Source of the DNA: Daucus carota subsp. sativus
Taxonomy: Eukaryota; Streptophyta; Magnoliopsida; Apiales; Apiaceae
Direction: 5' to 3'
DNA: 64,000 nt
NCBI RefSeq assembly: GCF_001625215.2
Contig: NC_030387.2
Location: 38,029,606-38,093,605, forward strand
Part shown: piece after piece, positions 1 to 10,076 of the stretch
Position numbering within the stretch: position 1 is the first letter of the stretch
Layout of the letters: each line of letters starts with the position of its first letter
The notes under the pieces: model-generated
What the model saw: only the letters and a program-made list of their open reading frames with translations
Told to the model about the DNA's origin: nothing
Databases searched by the model: none
Made by a program: the position numbers and the translations under genes

Positions 1-2710
1 CCTTTAGTGGGAGATGTTATTGACAACCAGAAGGACTTCTTTCGGAGGAACTGGTTTGAGGAGTTGTCGACAGCTGACGTGGATTCGGCTCATACTAGGG
101 GCGGGGTGAGGTACACATGGTTGTTTGAGACGTACGGAGCTGATCCCGGTCCTGATCCAGAGCGGATTCTCATCCACACGCAGGCCTATTTGTTCGTTGT
201 TGTAGGTGCTGTTCTTTTTCCTACTACTAGTAGGAATGTGGTGCATCCCCGGTATCTCCGCCATCTTCGCAGACTGAGGGAGATTCCTACATGGTCTTGG
301 GGTTCGGCAGTTCTGTCTTACTTGTACAGGGGGTTGTATCACGCCACACAGAAGGATGCCAAGAAGATATCAGGTTGTGTGTGGTTGTTGATGCTATGGT
401 CTTATGAGAGGTTCGAGATTGGTAGACCTATTCCCGATGAGAGCAGGGGCAGCTATCCGGTAGCTGAGTTTTGGGCTATGCCTGACGAGGATGAGGAGGA
501 CGAGGGTAAGGGGAAGAAGGGGAAGGTGGAGGGTAAGGGGAAGGGGAAGGGGAAGGAAGAGGCGAAGGGGAAGGGGAAGGGGAAGGAAGAGGTGAAGGGC
601 AAGGGGAAGGGGAAGGAAGAGGGGAAGGGGAAGGGGAAGAGGGGTAAGGGGAAGGGGAAGGAGCCTGATATTCCCGAGGAGATTGAGGAGGAGGAGGAGA
701 TTGAGGAGCAGGGCTGGATTGTGGGTGGGAAGAGGAAACGGGTTAGGCGTGACAGTAGAGCGGCGCCTCATCATAGCTTGCCACATTACAGGGGTGAGTT
801 TGATGGAGTAGCATCAGACGTAGTGAGTTGGACACCCTATTCCGAATTTCATGAGATGGAAGGGGATTCGGATGGGGATCATGACATATCTGCAGAGGAT
901 TGGGAGGCTCGTTATGCTGGCCTTGCTCGGGTCCCATTAGTTCATTATGACATAGTGGAGTATCAGCATTCAGATAGGGTGTTGAGACAGTTTGGTTTGA
1001 GGCAGCCTATTCCCCCCCCTCCGGTATCCATGACTCGGTACAGGCAGGAGAAAGAAGCCTTTCACTACACTGATTGGCGTGCTGTATGGTTTGCTGAGAT
1101 CGGAGAGTGGGAGCGTTTTGTGGATCACCCCGAGGTTGTGGTGGCTCAGCATTCACTAGACACCGATGACACAGGTTACTTGGACTGGTACGAGCACATT
1201 TCCAGGCGCCGCGTTGGGAAGCCACAGCCTGTGCCACAGCCGCAGTATTCCACCAGGGAGTTGTTTGACAACCTTCAGGCATTTCAACTTGTAAGTTTGT
1301 TTACCCTTTCATAGTACTAAAGTTAAGCTTCCTTTATTCGTACTTTGTATGTATCTAATTTCATGACATCAAACTATCTGCAGATTCAAAAGGGTTTGGA
1401 ATGCCTTAAGGCGATTGATTCAACCATCCCTGAAGGCTATCGCGAGGAATTTAGAGAGATTGCCCCGATATTTGTCGAGCCGTACTGCCGTTTCATGCAA
1501 CAGCTCAAGGGCCCAGCATACACCCCTCCTGTTTTCGACCATGTCCATCTATCGGCTGTGGCAAAGAGGCCAACTGTTGCAGACGTCTCCCCCCATGACA
1601 TCATTGATATGACACAGCCGTCTCAGCAGACTACACAGGTCCCTACTCAGCCTATTGTTCCCGCATCACAGGCCACTTCCTCGAGGCCCGAGAAGATGGA
1701 TGTTCGTAGGCCTGGTGAACAGAAGTGGCTGATAAGTAAGAAGCTTTCAGAGGAGAAGATGGCCGCCATTAGGAGAGACTGGGGATGGGTACGAGGTCAG
1801 CCTGTGGGGCTTCGGGGTGGAATTAAACATGATCTCATGTTCAATTTGGCGGAGAATTCAATGCAGAGCTTGGCACCCGGTGCTTGGATAGATGACCGCA
1901 TCATATACGGATACATGGTACTATTTCATTTGTGGTGCCGGTCTACATTTAAATTGTGTTGCCTTTATTTATTTTGTAAATAACCTATGTTAATTCCTTG
2001 CAGTGGTTGTTACGTGAGCGGGAAGAAGCTATTGCCGCTGCAGGAGTGTATCCGAGAAAGCCGTCTTACTACTTTATGGATCCATTTTTCATTACATTGG
2101 CTATGGAGCTGGATTACAAGGTTCTCACGGAGCGGGTTAAGCGTTTCTTCGTTACGTGGGGTAGTTGTGGGATTGGTCCACCAATCAACGAAGTGGACTA
2201 CATATTTGTCCCGGCCAATGTTAATGGGAATCACTGGATTTTGATGGTATTGTCAGTGAAGGAATGGGGCGTCATGGTGTTTGATCCTATGACCAACAAA
2301 GCTGAACATGCGAAGGAAGAACAATGCGTGGTATGTGATCCGTTCCTTCTTTTTTCTTATATCAATTTGAAGTCTCGTTCATTTCATCTATATTTTGTTG
2401 ATTGTGTTTTTAGGTTGGACTGTTGGCGAGGATGCTTCGTTATCTTGGCCCCCGACTTACTGTGCCGAAGGAGGACCCTCTAGTCCAGGTCTGGGATGCA
2501 ATGCCGAAGCAAAATAACTACACTGATTGCGGGGTTTATATTTGCAAGTATATGGATTATCTCTTGCAAGGATATGACCTCTCTACCTTGGTGTGGGACG
2601 CTTCAGACCTCGAGGTCTTCCGTTACAGGATTGCCAAGGAGCTTCAGAAGGGGAAAGCAAGATCCATCCCAAACCACCGGATGAGCCAGAGGGTCTCGCA
2701 GCAAGATTAG
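1..2710 (+). CDS. Plant mobile domain / C48 Ulp1-like protease fusion (5' end outside window)
   Basis: Four exons with clean GT-AG junctions and matching phase: up to 1290, 1384-1917, 2004-2330, 2414-2710 (stop TAG). The frame is open to the left edge, so the start codon is not visible. The N-terminal part (about 7-460) resembles the plant mobile domain (PMD, aminotransferase-like) found in transposons and a few domesticated plant genes. A lysine/glycine-rich linker follows (about 505-665). Exons 3-4 carry a Ulp1/SENP-type C48 cysteine protease core: His in NGNHW (2232-2234), Asp in VFDPM (2283-2285), Gln in PKQNN and Cys in DCGVYIC (2528-2530), in the family order H-D-Q-C. C48 enzymes cleave SUMO or related modifiers; plant transposons often carry PMD-C48 genes of unknown use. 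No stop or frameshift is seen in the visible part, so it may be translated. I treat it as transposon-encoded because of its context, not as a housekeeping SUMO protease. Confidence 0.82.
505..665 (+). repeat. GK-rich coding minisatellite in the PMD-C48 gene
   Basis: Purine-rich tandem repeat built from AAGGGGAAGGGG-type units with recurring GGAAGAGG spacers. It encodes a very basic Lys-Gly linker with Glu-Glu interruptions, then an acidic run (668-710). The opposite strand is a shadow frame rich in Leu/Pro codons. Such a slippage-prone stretch probably varies in length between copies. Confidence 0.85.
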
Positions 2711-3160
2711 GACTTTTATTTATTTTCTTATTCTACGAGGATTTGTAGGGAATTAATTGAACAATGATATCATGTAGTTAAGATTGGTTTAATATTTATG
2801 AATGAAACATTTGTTTGCGTTTATATCGGTCGTTCATCGACCGTGTCACTTCCCCGATTCCCTTTTATTTATTTTAGAATTTGTGGTTGTTATGTGCTTT
2901 TCCCCACCCCTTTTACTGTGTTGCATTTGGAATTTCATTATATATGTTGTCATTTAATTTGGTATTTTTTGGAGATACTTCATTTTTTGGAGTTTTGAAA
3001 ATTTTGGCGATTTGGGTCACATATTTGGCCTTTTTTAAATTTTGTGAAATATTTTTTTTGGATTTTTTACACTGCAATGTTGTTGAAAGTGTTGGGATTG
3101 TTATACAGGGGTTCAAAACAGGTGGGAATGTGCAGGAACAGACTGCATATTTCAAAATTT
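2711..3160. other. 3' flank of the PMD-C48 gene
   Basis: AT-rich, non-coding. Presumably holds the 3' UTR and polyadenylation region of the upstream gene. Short reading frames here have no recognisable domains and are not called. Confidence 0.5.
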
Positions 3161-3248
3161 CTTTCTGATAGTTCCGCGGAAAATAACCGCGGAACGTGTG
3201 TTTTCTTCTAGACGTTCCGCGGTTATTTTCTGCGGAACTATCAGAAAG
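3161..3248. repeat. Near-perfect 37-bp-arm palindrome carrying CCGCGG motifs
   Basis: Arms 3161-3197 and 3212-3248 are reverse complements with one mismatch (CCGCGG against CTGCGG), separated by a 14-nt loop (3198-3211). Each arm holds TCTGATAGTTCCGCGG and CCGCGGAACGT. The same words recur at 7013-7131, beyond the transposase pseudogene, so these look like transposon termini rather than a host hairpin. The palindrome lies between convergent genes. Confidence 0.85.
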
Positions 3249-3660
3249 AATTTTTTTTTTTTTACCTTCCTTTTAACTGCCAAGACTGTTTTAAGACAGC
3301 ATATGGGGGTCCTTAAGTGTGTTATGACTTATAAAGTATGATACAACTATATTTGGATACTCAAAACCAATCTATTTGAAAATGACCATTACCGCCATTT
3401 TTCCGAACTTTGCATTCAAGTTGCCGCTACTAGCCACATTCAACTATTTTAAAAAAATTAGAGTAGACTAGAATCATCATAATTGAGGTAGTCCGAACAC
3501 CCACTGTAATTTTAACATAACTACCAATGAGAAAATAATTAGTGCATAATATTGTCATTTTAATGTTAATAATACATCGAATGGTGTGTAGTAAAGTACG
3601 TTTACACCAAAATACATATAAAACCTAAATTCAACATGATTCAGGTACGTCGGAAGCTAA

Positions 3661-4425
3661 CTAACTAAAAATCGCTAAAATGTTGGAGAAGCCACCCGAT
3701 AATCGGTGCGTGGAAGTTCCGGGCGGTGCATCAGCTCTAACGAAGCATGCCACCCAATACAGCACGACAACACAACCTTCACGGAGCACACCATCAGTCA
3801 CATTGGCATGAGTATTGTGGTCATTCCATATTGTGACACGAATGCTACTAGACCCATCATAGAGACGAAATGTTGCAAATGGTGCTTTGCCGGTAATCCA
3901 TTTCCCCGTATCATCACCATCTAGATGGGACACCCAACCCTTCACATATTCAATACGCATTTGGTCACGCATGCAACCCGCGCGAGGCCTCAATTTGTGA
4001 ATGTCGGCTATCCTATCACACTCAACAATCCAACCACCATCCCACGGGGAGACTTTGTTTGGGCCACCGGGGTGCTCCTGACCCAAGTTCAAAATTGGGA
4101 GAAAATATGGGGTCAAGTTGTACGCCACCCTTTCGAACATGTTATCGCTTGCACACCACTGACATGCTTCAGTCCAACATCTTGACCGGTAGGCCTCTTC
4201 GTCAGCTGGGTACAACGCATTGTCTTCTTCTTCCACTAGGGGAGGTGGTTCGTACATTTCTGCTAATTCGTCAAGATGACGCCATGCTTCCTCCAACTCA
4301 CTAAAGGTAGGTGAATCTACCATTTCATCCGAGTCCGAGAATGAATTGCTTACGTGTGACACTGAGTCATTATCCGAAGCGTCGGTCATTTTACCTACAA
4401 ATTCAACAATGAACAAGTTAGTCAC
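3661..4425 (-). CDS. Transposon accessory ORF with apparent OB fold
   Basis: 254 codons from the first ATG (4425). A second ATG at about 4389 (MTDASD) follows a TTTGTAG/GTAAAATG context that could be a splice acceptor, so the start is uncertain. The N-terminus is acidic and Ser/Asp-rich. The C-terminal third (about residues 158-230) has an OB-like pattern: VKGWVSHLDG, then FATFRLYDGSSSIRVTIWN, then LREGCVVVLYWVACFV. This resembles the strand order and 'LxDxxxxIxVxxW' signature of RPA-type nucleic-acid-binding folds. That assignment is inference from pattern, not a known family hit. The ORF begins 58 bp downstream of the transposase stop, on the same strand, so it may be an accessory gene of the same MULE, comparable in position to second genes of autonomous Mutator elements. 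It is uninterrupted while the transposase is broken. Confidence 0.6.
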   Translation of the reverse strand: MTNLFIVEFVGKMTDASDNDSVSHVSNSFSDSDEMVDSPTFSELEEAWRHLDELAEMYEPPPLVEEEDNALYPADEEAYRSRCWTEACQWCASDNMFERVAYNLTPYFLPILNLGQEHPGGPNKVSPWDGGWIVECDRIADIHKLRPRAGCMRDQMRIEYVKGWVSHLDGDDTGKWITGKAPFATFRLYDGSSSIRVTIWNDHNTHANVTDGVLREGCVVVLYWVACFVRADAPPGTSTHRLSGGFSNILAIFS

Positions 4426-4483
4426 TAAAGTTAGTTACTACGAAGAACATATAAAGCACAAATAAAACATAAGGGATTTGTAA

Positions 4484-6826
4484 TTACAATTGGGCAGTTG
4501 AAGCTTTTGTTAAAGTATCTTGTTTTTTTTTCGGACACGTTCTAACATCATGTCCTAACATAGTGCAATAGCGGCATTTTCTTTTTGCTTTTGTAAGTTC
4601 CTCAAGTGGACTTTTATGACGGTGCTCTTTTTTCCGCCCCTTCGTTTTCGACACCAAGGGGTCAAGGATATTCTCATGCAACTTTTCACCGCTTCCTTGT
4701 GTTGTTTGTGTATTGAATTCACCTCCTTCACGTTCTACCCCGTCAACGGGCATTTTCTCAATAATCTCCGTTTCTCGATTAATAACCCCAACGGCATATT
4801 CATACCGCTCTTTCGACGCGGAGCAACTATGACTAAAAGCCATGGTAAGTAAGGTCATGTGGTTAAATCTTTCCGTGGGAGTCAACTCATGAGATGGTGA
4901 TTCAACTTCGGATGTTTGATATGGCAACACGCCATCAACTCTATTGGCATCCTTTGTCCAACGCCGTTTCACAAAATGTTCCGGTAGTTCCGCCACACAC
5001 CTCTTCGTCAACACGACAATAATGTGACGGCATGGCATGCCAACATGGTCATACATTCTACAAATGCATGAACCCCGTAATGACACCTTGTTGAATGATA
5101 CAAGATACATGGTTCTCTGAGATGCACCCGTCAACGGTCTATAACATTTGTAGAATGTGTCTTCAACATCTTCCAAAGACCGATCTCTATCTTTCTCCAC
5201 GAAGTACTTATTTGCTTCAACCAATTGTTCTTGAAATCTTCGAAACATTTCTTTGGTATAAATGGAAGCCGCGTGGTGCTCCAAGGCGGATTTCATTTGC
5301 ATGCAACGACTTCTATGATACGTATTGTAATCCTCATCTTTCTCACGCATAAATTGCCTCTCAAAAGCTTTTTGTGCACCCTCAACAAAATCCTTCAAAC
5401 CGGTGCAAGAACCAACATAGGCATCAAAATAGGCATTCATTCCTTCACTTCTTGATGTGGTTTTCTGACCCGCAGAAAAAGTGTTTCTTGTGTAAGCCTC
5501 CACCCACTTATGCTTCAAAGCATATAACCCTTGAAGCCATGTATTGCCTTCCAAATTGTATTTCAAAATCAAAGCCTTCCACCGATCCTCAAACACAACT
5601 TCAGTCAAAGAGTGATAGATGCAATTGTTGAAATCAAATTTAAACCCTTCCTTTGAGTAATATGTTGCAAGTTTCTCGGGGAATTTGTTGCTAATGTGTC
5701 ATGAGCATAACAAATGTGAGGTATTCGGTAGTTGTGATTCAATAGCCGCGGCCATGGCTTGATCTTGATCGGTTATGATAGCTAGGGGTTCGTTGCCTTC
5801 CATCGCCTCTAGCCAAGTACTCAAAACCCACTCAAAAGTTGTCTTCAATTCATCCCGCACGAGTGCAAAACCAAAAACTATTGATTGATAGTGATGATTG
5901 ACTCCGGTGAAAGGCACAAACGGCATAGCATATCTATTAGTTCGATATGTTATGTCAAACGCAACCACATCACCAAAATTTCGATAGGCCATCATAGAGC
6001 GTGGATCGACCCATACAAGACACTTCAATCTTTGTTCGTCATCAAGGAGAGTCTTGATAAAAAACTTACCGCCACTCTCTTCTTTCAAACGATACAACAA
6101 ATCCAAACCGGCTTGAGCATCGTTTACTCCCATGTTGTCCTTTCTAAAATCGCGCACGACATTTCTTAAATGTTGGCTATTAAAACCTACTTGTTCCACT
6201 CCCCCGTGCATTTGACCAAAAATATTCATTTGTTGTCTTGGTGGGACACCCGAAGCATGTAAGGTCTTGATTAAATTTCTTTGAGCCGCGGTCACATGTC
6301 TCTCCCGTCTTATCAAACTCATCTTGGAAGGAGTAACGACTTCGTGATTGTGTTCTAATTCCAAAGAGGTTATCTCCCAATGAGTTGATTTTTTCTTATT
6401 AACCACGTACATTCTAACTTTGCAACCACTTCTAGGCAGCACATCTCTACGCCGTTTGCCCTTAACACTCCCAACACTACCAATCAATATTTCTTCTTCC
6501 TCAACGGGGTTTTTCCCGCGATTTTCCCCCGCTAAATTACAGACGTACATTCGACCATATATGGATTTATCCTTGACTCGCCTCTGCGTGTTTTGTATCT
6601 TAATTGCAAAACCATGGTTTATAGCATACGCCCTAAATAAATTTTCCGCCCTTTGTAAATTAGCAAATTTTTAATTCAAGCAAGGGATATTATCATCACT
6701 ATCAACATTAACATAATCAATATTATCTCTATCATTACCACATTTACCATCATCATCATATACATTAACATAATCACTTTTTTTTAAACTTTTTCTACCT
6801 TCAAATCTTGCAAACATCTTATCCAT
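4484..6826 (-). pseudogene. FAR1/FHY3-like MULE transposase with two in-frame stops
   Basis: One continuous frame of 781 codons from ATG 6826 to stop 4484, broken only by TAA at 6671-6673 (codon 52) and TGA at 5699-5701 (codon 376). Visible domains in order: FAR1 DNA-binding region (about 53-165, with the C-x-M...EHNHE zinc-binding pattern); MULE transposase core with Asp in AFDITYR (about 291) and Asp in IITDQDQA (about 353), and a candidate acidic residue in TSRSEGMN (about 461); SWIM zinc finger CIC...MPCRH (about 587-600); and a C-terminal CCHC knuckle CRYC...GHDVRTC (about 751-764). The TGA sits where the family has a conserved Trp (LxCxWHI). FAR1-like host factors descend from such transposases; the stops and terminal repeats here favour a decayed transposon copy. 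An alternative is sequencing error or stop readthrough. Confidence 0.88.
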
Positions 6827-7012
6827 TACAACACAACAAAATAACAACAACACACCACTACAAATGGAGCTTACCCAAGGGAAGGATGGGTCTTGGAAGA
6901 GAGAAATGAAGATACTCTGCTGCTCAAAATGCTCAAAATGCTGAAATGGGGATTTTTTGGAATTGAAGTGTTGAATGATCACATCTAGGTTATTGATCAT
7001 ACACTGCACCCG

Positions 7013-7131
7013 TCTGATAGTTCCGCGGTTATTTACCGCGGATCGCTTAAAAAAGTCCCGACGATCCGCGGAAAAAATACGCGGAACGCATGTTCAAAAC
7101 ACCCCATCCGCGGAAAAAAACCGCGGAACGT
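7013..7131. repeat. Right terminal repeat block of the MULE-like element
   Basis: Begins TCTGATAGTTCCGCGG, like the palindrome arm at 3165-3180, and ends CCGCGGAACGTT, like the other arm. Between them are further CCGCGG copies, including an inverted pair built on CCGCGGATCG (7036-7045) and CGATCCGCGG (7062-7071). Read inward, the far edge resembles the 3212-3248 arm, as expected for an element end. Repeated CCGCGG words may be transposase-binding sites. Confidence 0.7.
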
Positions 7132-7150
7132 TAAAAATATTTTCTTTTAC

Positions 7151-7232
7151 CCCAGCCGTTGGATCAACGATCCAACGGCTGGGAAGCCATGTGTTGGATA
7201 ACTGTTCCCTGACACACAGTTATCAGGGAACA
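7151..7232. promoter_or_regulatory. Two short perfect inverted repeats upstream of the J-protein gene
   Basis: CCCAGCCGTTGGATC (7151-7165) pairs with 7169-7183 over a 3-nt loop. TGTTCCCTGA (7203-7212) pairs with 7223-7232. They lie directly between the transposon end and the TATA box, and could be transposon remnants or promoter elements. Confidence 0.6.
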
Positions 7233-7251
7233 GGACCCATCCATAAAATAC

Positions 7252-7260
7252 TATATATAG
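7252..7260 (+). promoter_or_regulatory. TATA box of the J-protein gene
   Basis: TATATATAG lies 71 bp upstream of the ATG at 7331 and is followed by an A/C-rich leader typical of plant genes. It is the only strong TATA motif between the transposon end and the start codon. Confidence 0.75.
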
Positions 7261-7330
7261 ACACAAACTCCACACAGAGCTTCCAAACCTTCTTAACTAA
7301 CTCTACAAACAAACAAACAATACACACATC

Positions 7331-7834
7331 ATGACCTCTGCTTCTATTTTAACCTCTCATCCTCTCATCTCCCCTCTCTCGCCGTCGTTCACACATTCCG
7401 GCGACCACAGACAACTTCCGGCGACGAATCTCCGGTTCTCAAAGCCACGTGTCACCTCCTCCGCTACTTCATCTGCCGAGAAAACGAGATCGTACAGTAC
7501 CAACACATTTCAGGCGGCGAACACGGCGGTGTCTCTGTATCAGATTCTAGGTATTCCGATGGGAGCTACCGGAGTTGAGATCAAGTCGGCGTACCGGAAA
7601 TTGGCGCGGACTTGCCATCCTGATGTTGCGCAGGTGAAGAGTGCGTCAACGGAGGAGTTTATAAAGATTAAAGCGGCGTATTCGACGCTGTCTGATCCGG
7701 AGAAACGCGCGGATTATGATCGAACGATTTTCCGGCGGCATCGGTCGGTGTTGTCGTCGCAAGAGCCGGCGTATTCCAGATTTCGAGGTAGCGGATATAC
7801 GAGCCGGAATTGGGAGTCAGATCAGTGCTGGTAG
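7331..7834 (+). CDS. Small chloroplast J-domain protein (DnaJ11-like)
   Basis: Intronless, 167 codons, stop TAG at 7832-7834. Residues 1 to about 60 are Ser/Thr-rich with few acidic residues, like a plastid transit peptide. The J domain spans about 68-131, with SLYQILGIP opening helix I and the essential HPD at 96-98 (TCHPDV), then KIKAAYSTLSDPEKRADYDR. There is no Gly/Phe region or zinc finger, so it is a minimal type-III (DJC) J-protein; the size and intronless form fit the DnaJ11 chloroplast group. J-proteins stimulate Hsp70 ATPase activity; the client in stroma is not known from sequence. The gene starts only about 200 bp from the transposon end at 7131, so its promoter is short or partly transposon-derived. 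Confidence 0.92.
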   Translation: MTSASILTSHPLISPLSPSFTHSGDHRQLPATNLRFSKPRVTSSATSSAEKTRSYSTNTFQAANTAVSLYQILGIPMGATGVEIKSAYRKLARTCHPDVAQVKSASTEEFIKIKAAYSTLSDPEKRADYDRTIFRRHRSVLSSQEPAYSRFRGSGYTSRNWESDQCW

Positions 7835-10076
7835 CTCGACTCGACTCGACTCGTTTCATTTAAAATAGATTTTTGAAAATTAGTAAGATCGGATCCTTCT
7901 CAGAAGTACATTATAACATATATTTTACGGTAAAATAGTATATGAGAAAATACGTTTCGATAGTAATCCGATGAGAAACCGGTATTAATCATATGTAATA
8001 GGGGTATTTGTATTTAGATTAGCGGTGAATTTGTTATGCTCATGTACATATTGAAAAATTAGCCAGCTCCGAGCTATTTGACTTTGGATCTGAGCTGGTG
8101 TGTAAAAAGCGACTGCGGAACGGTGATTATTAATACTAATACGTAGTAAATCGTTGGGTCCTTTGCAGTGTTCTTCATATGTTTTAGTATTATTATTGAT
8201 GATTTTCTTGTTAATTAAGTTTGAAACAATGAGTATTCTAAAAATCTCATTTGAGCTTAATGTGCTGACACTACGGAGAAAAGGTACTGATTATTGTAAA
8301 TTCAAATTTTCAAGTATCATAAATATCATATTCTGAAAATATCCTGAATATCACTTTAACACGTTACATCACATAGCGTATGATATATTATTTCAAGAAC
8401 GATTTTATATGGGTTTGAGTTTCAAACGATAGATAAAATAACGTTATAATCTAACATTTTTAGGATTTGCATGTGTTTTTCTTTTGAGCCTCGACTGAAA
8501 TAAGGGATAAACGCCACATCATATAGTGTTTAAAAAAAATTATAAACAATACACGATGTAACTTTATAAAATGAGATTTAAGATCATATTTTCTAGATAT
8601 GATATTTGAGATATTATTGTTTGAAATTATGATACTCAAAATCAATACCCGACACTACGCCTGTGGAATGCATAAAGAAGATTAGAAGTAAGAAAATAAC
8701 ATATAGCCCGTTTTTTTAAGTTTAGGATTGTGACTTATGATTTAACGTAATTTAATAATATATTATGTTGAAAAATTTGACTTATGAATTATAAAAAATA
8801 TAATAATAATGGGTAACTTATGACTTATGTGTAAATTTCATAAGTCATTCAAAAAAGTAACTCAAATTAATTTCTAGTTTTAAATAGTTTCCGCTTTTTT
8901 ATAACTTTAAGGTGATTTTTAATTTTTTACACTAATAGACTTTTTCTGGTTTAAAGTCAAATATGATTTAAAATCCAGATTTTAAGTGCAGACAAACATA
9001 CTCATGAACTGGGTGTGAAATATCAATATATCTATACGTACGAAACAAATAAAGTGAAAAACATAACACAAGAGAAATTTCAATCAATTCTAAATACAAA
9101 AATTTAGTGCTCCCTCGGTCCCACACGTAGTAAAAAATTATTATTTTAACTATATAACAATTTTCTTTTTATAAATCATTATGTTTATTGTATACTTCTA
9201 TTAAAAAAAATTAACTTCTTTATATTAAATAATCAAAACTATCAGTATATATGTCGAAAAATCAACCTTCTTATAAAACAAAACTCCGGGAGTATTACTC
9301 CTCTGGATATATTCCAAAAATACCTTGATAATTACTCAATGATTAAGCATTCAAGTCCTCCTAATTGCAGCTCTTACCATCACCAAATACTACTTCCTCC
9401 TGTCTCATGATTCTTGACTTGTTTGACTTTTTAGGGTTAATTTGACGGAACTTTGACTACAAATTACATGTAATTTTTTTGTAATTTTAAAAATATAAAA
9501 TATGCATAATAAAGTACGTAAAGTATATTTTTAATGATATAATTTTTATGATTGTTCTTAATCATAAATTTGGTTCACGAGATCCGATTTCTGGTGCTGC
9601 ATTAGATTAAAAGAGTGTATCATAATCCATTCATAATTTGGTGCTTAGATGCAAAGTACTGTAAAGGCTAAACATGAACCCAATAAGTTTCAGCTTGGAG
9701 TTCAGTCATCAGTGTATTGAATAGTCATGGTCCCATCTTACATGAGGATTCACATGTGCCTATCCATCCATTATCGAATATTATCCATATATAATCGAGC
9801 GGAAAAATATTTGTTTATCTTGAAAGGGACGATTAATAATATAAATATATTCTTGAATTATTATCTTGCCATTTCCAGTAATCCATGCTGCTGGTCGTCG
9901 GATATGATGCAAGTGAATTGTCAATTCCCTAATCAACGCCGTAATAAGTATGCCAAGCACCACAACAGGAAGCATTATTGGACACTTCTTTATTTCCGAT
10001 CTATAATACACTAGAGTATTCTGTTATCTATTTTGTCGGCTAAACAAATAACTATTTTAAGTTATAATAATAACTA
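7835..10076. other. AT-rich intergenic spacer
   Basis: No gene recognised. It contains a decayed Stowaway-like unit at about 9110-9294 (left end CTCCCTCGGTCCCAC, right end CTCCGGGAGTA) and short low-complexity stretches. Reading frames of 60-95 codons here lack homology-like features. Confidence 0.5.

Noticed and set aside
394-786. Minus-strand frame rich in Leu and Pro
   Set aside because: It is the complement of the Lys-Gly coding repeat of the PMD-C48 gene; composition is a by-product of the repeat and no start context or domain is seen.
1-2710. A host SUMO protease (ULP1/ESD4) gene
   Set aside because: The catalytic core fits C48, but the fused plant mobile domain and adjoining transposon sequences point to a transposon gene.
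4484-6826. A functional FAR1/FHY3 host transcription factor
   Set aside because: Two nonsense codons and transposon-like terminal repeats on both sides.
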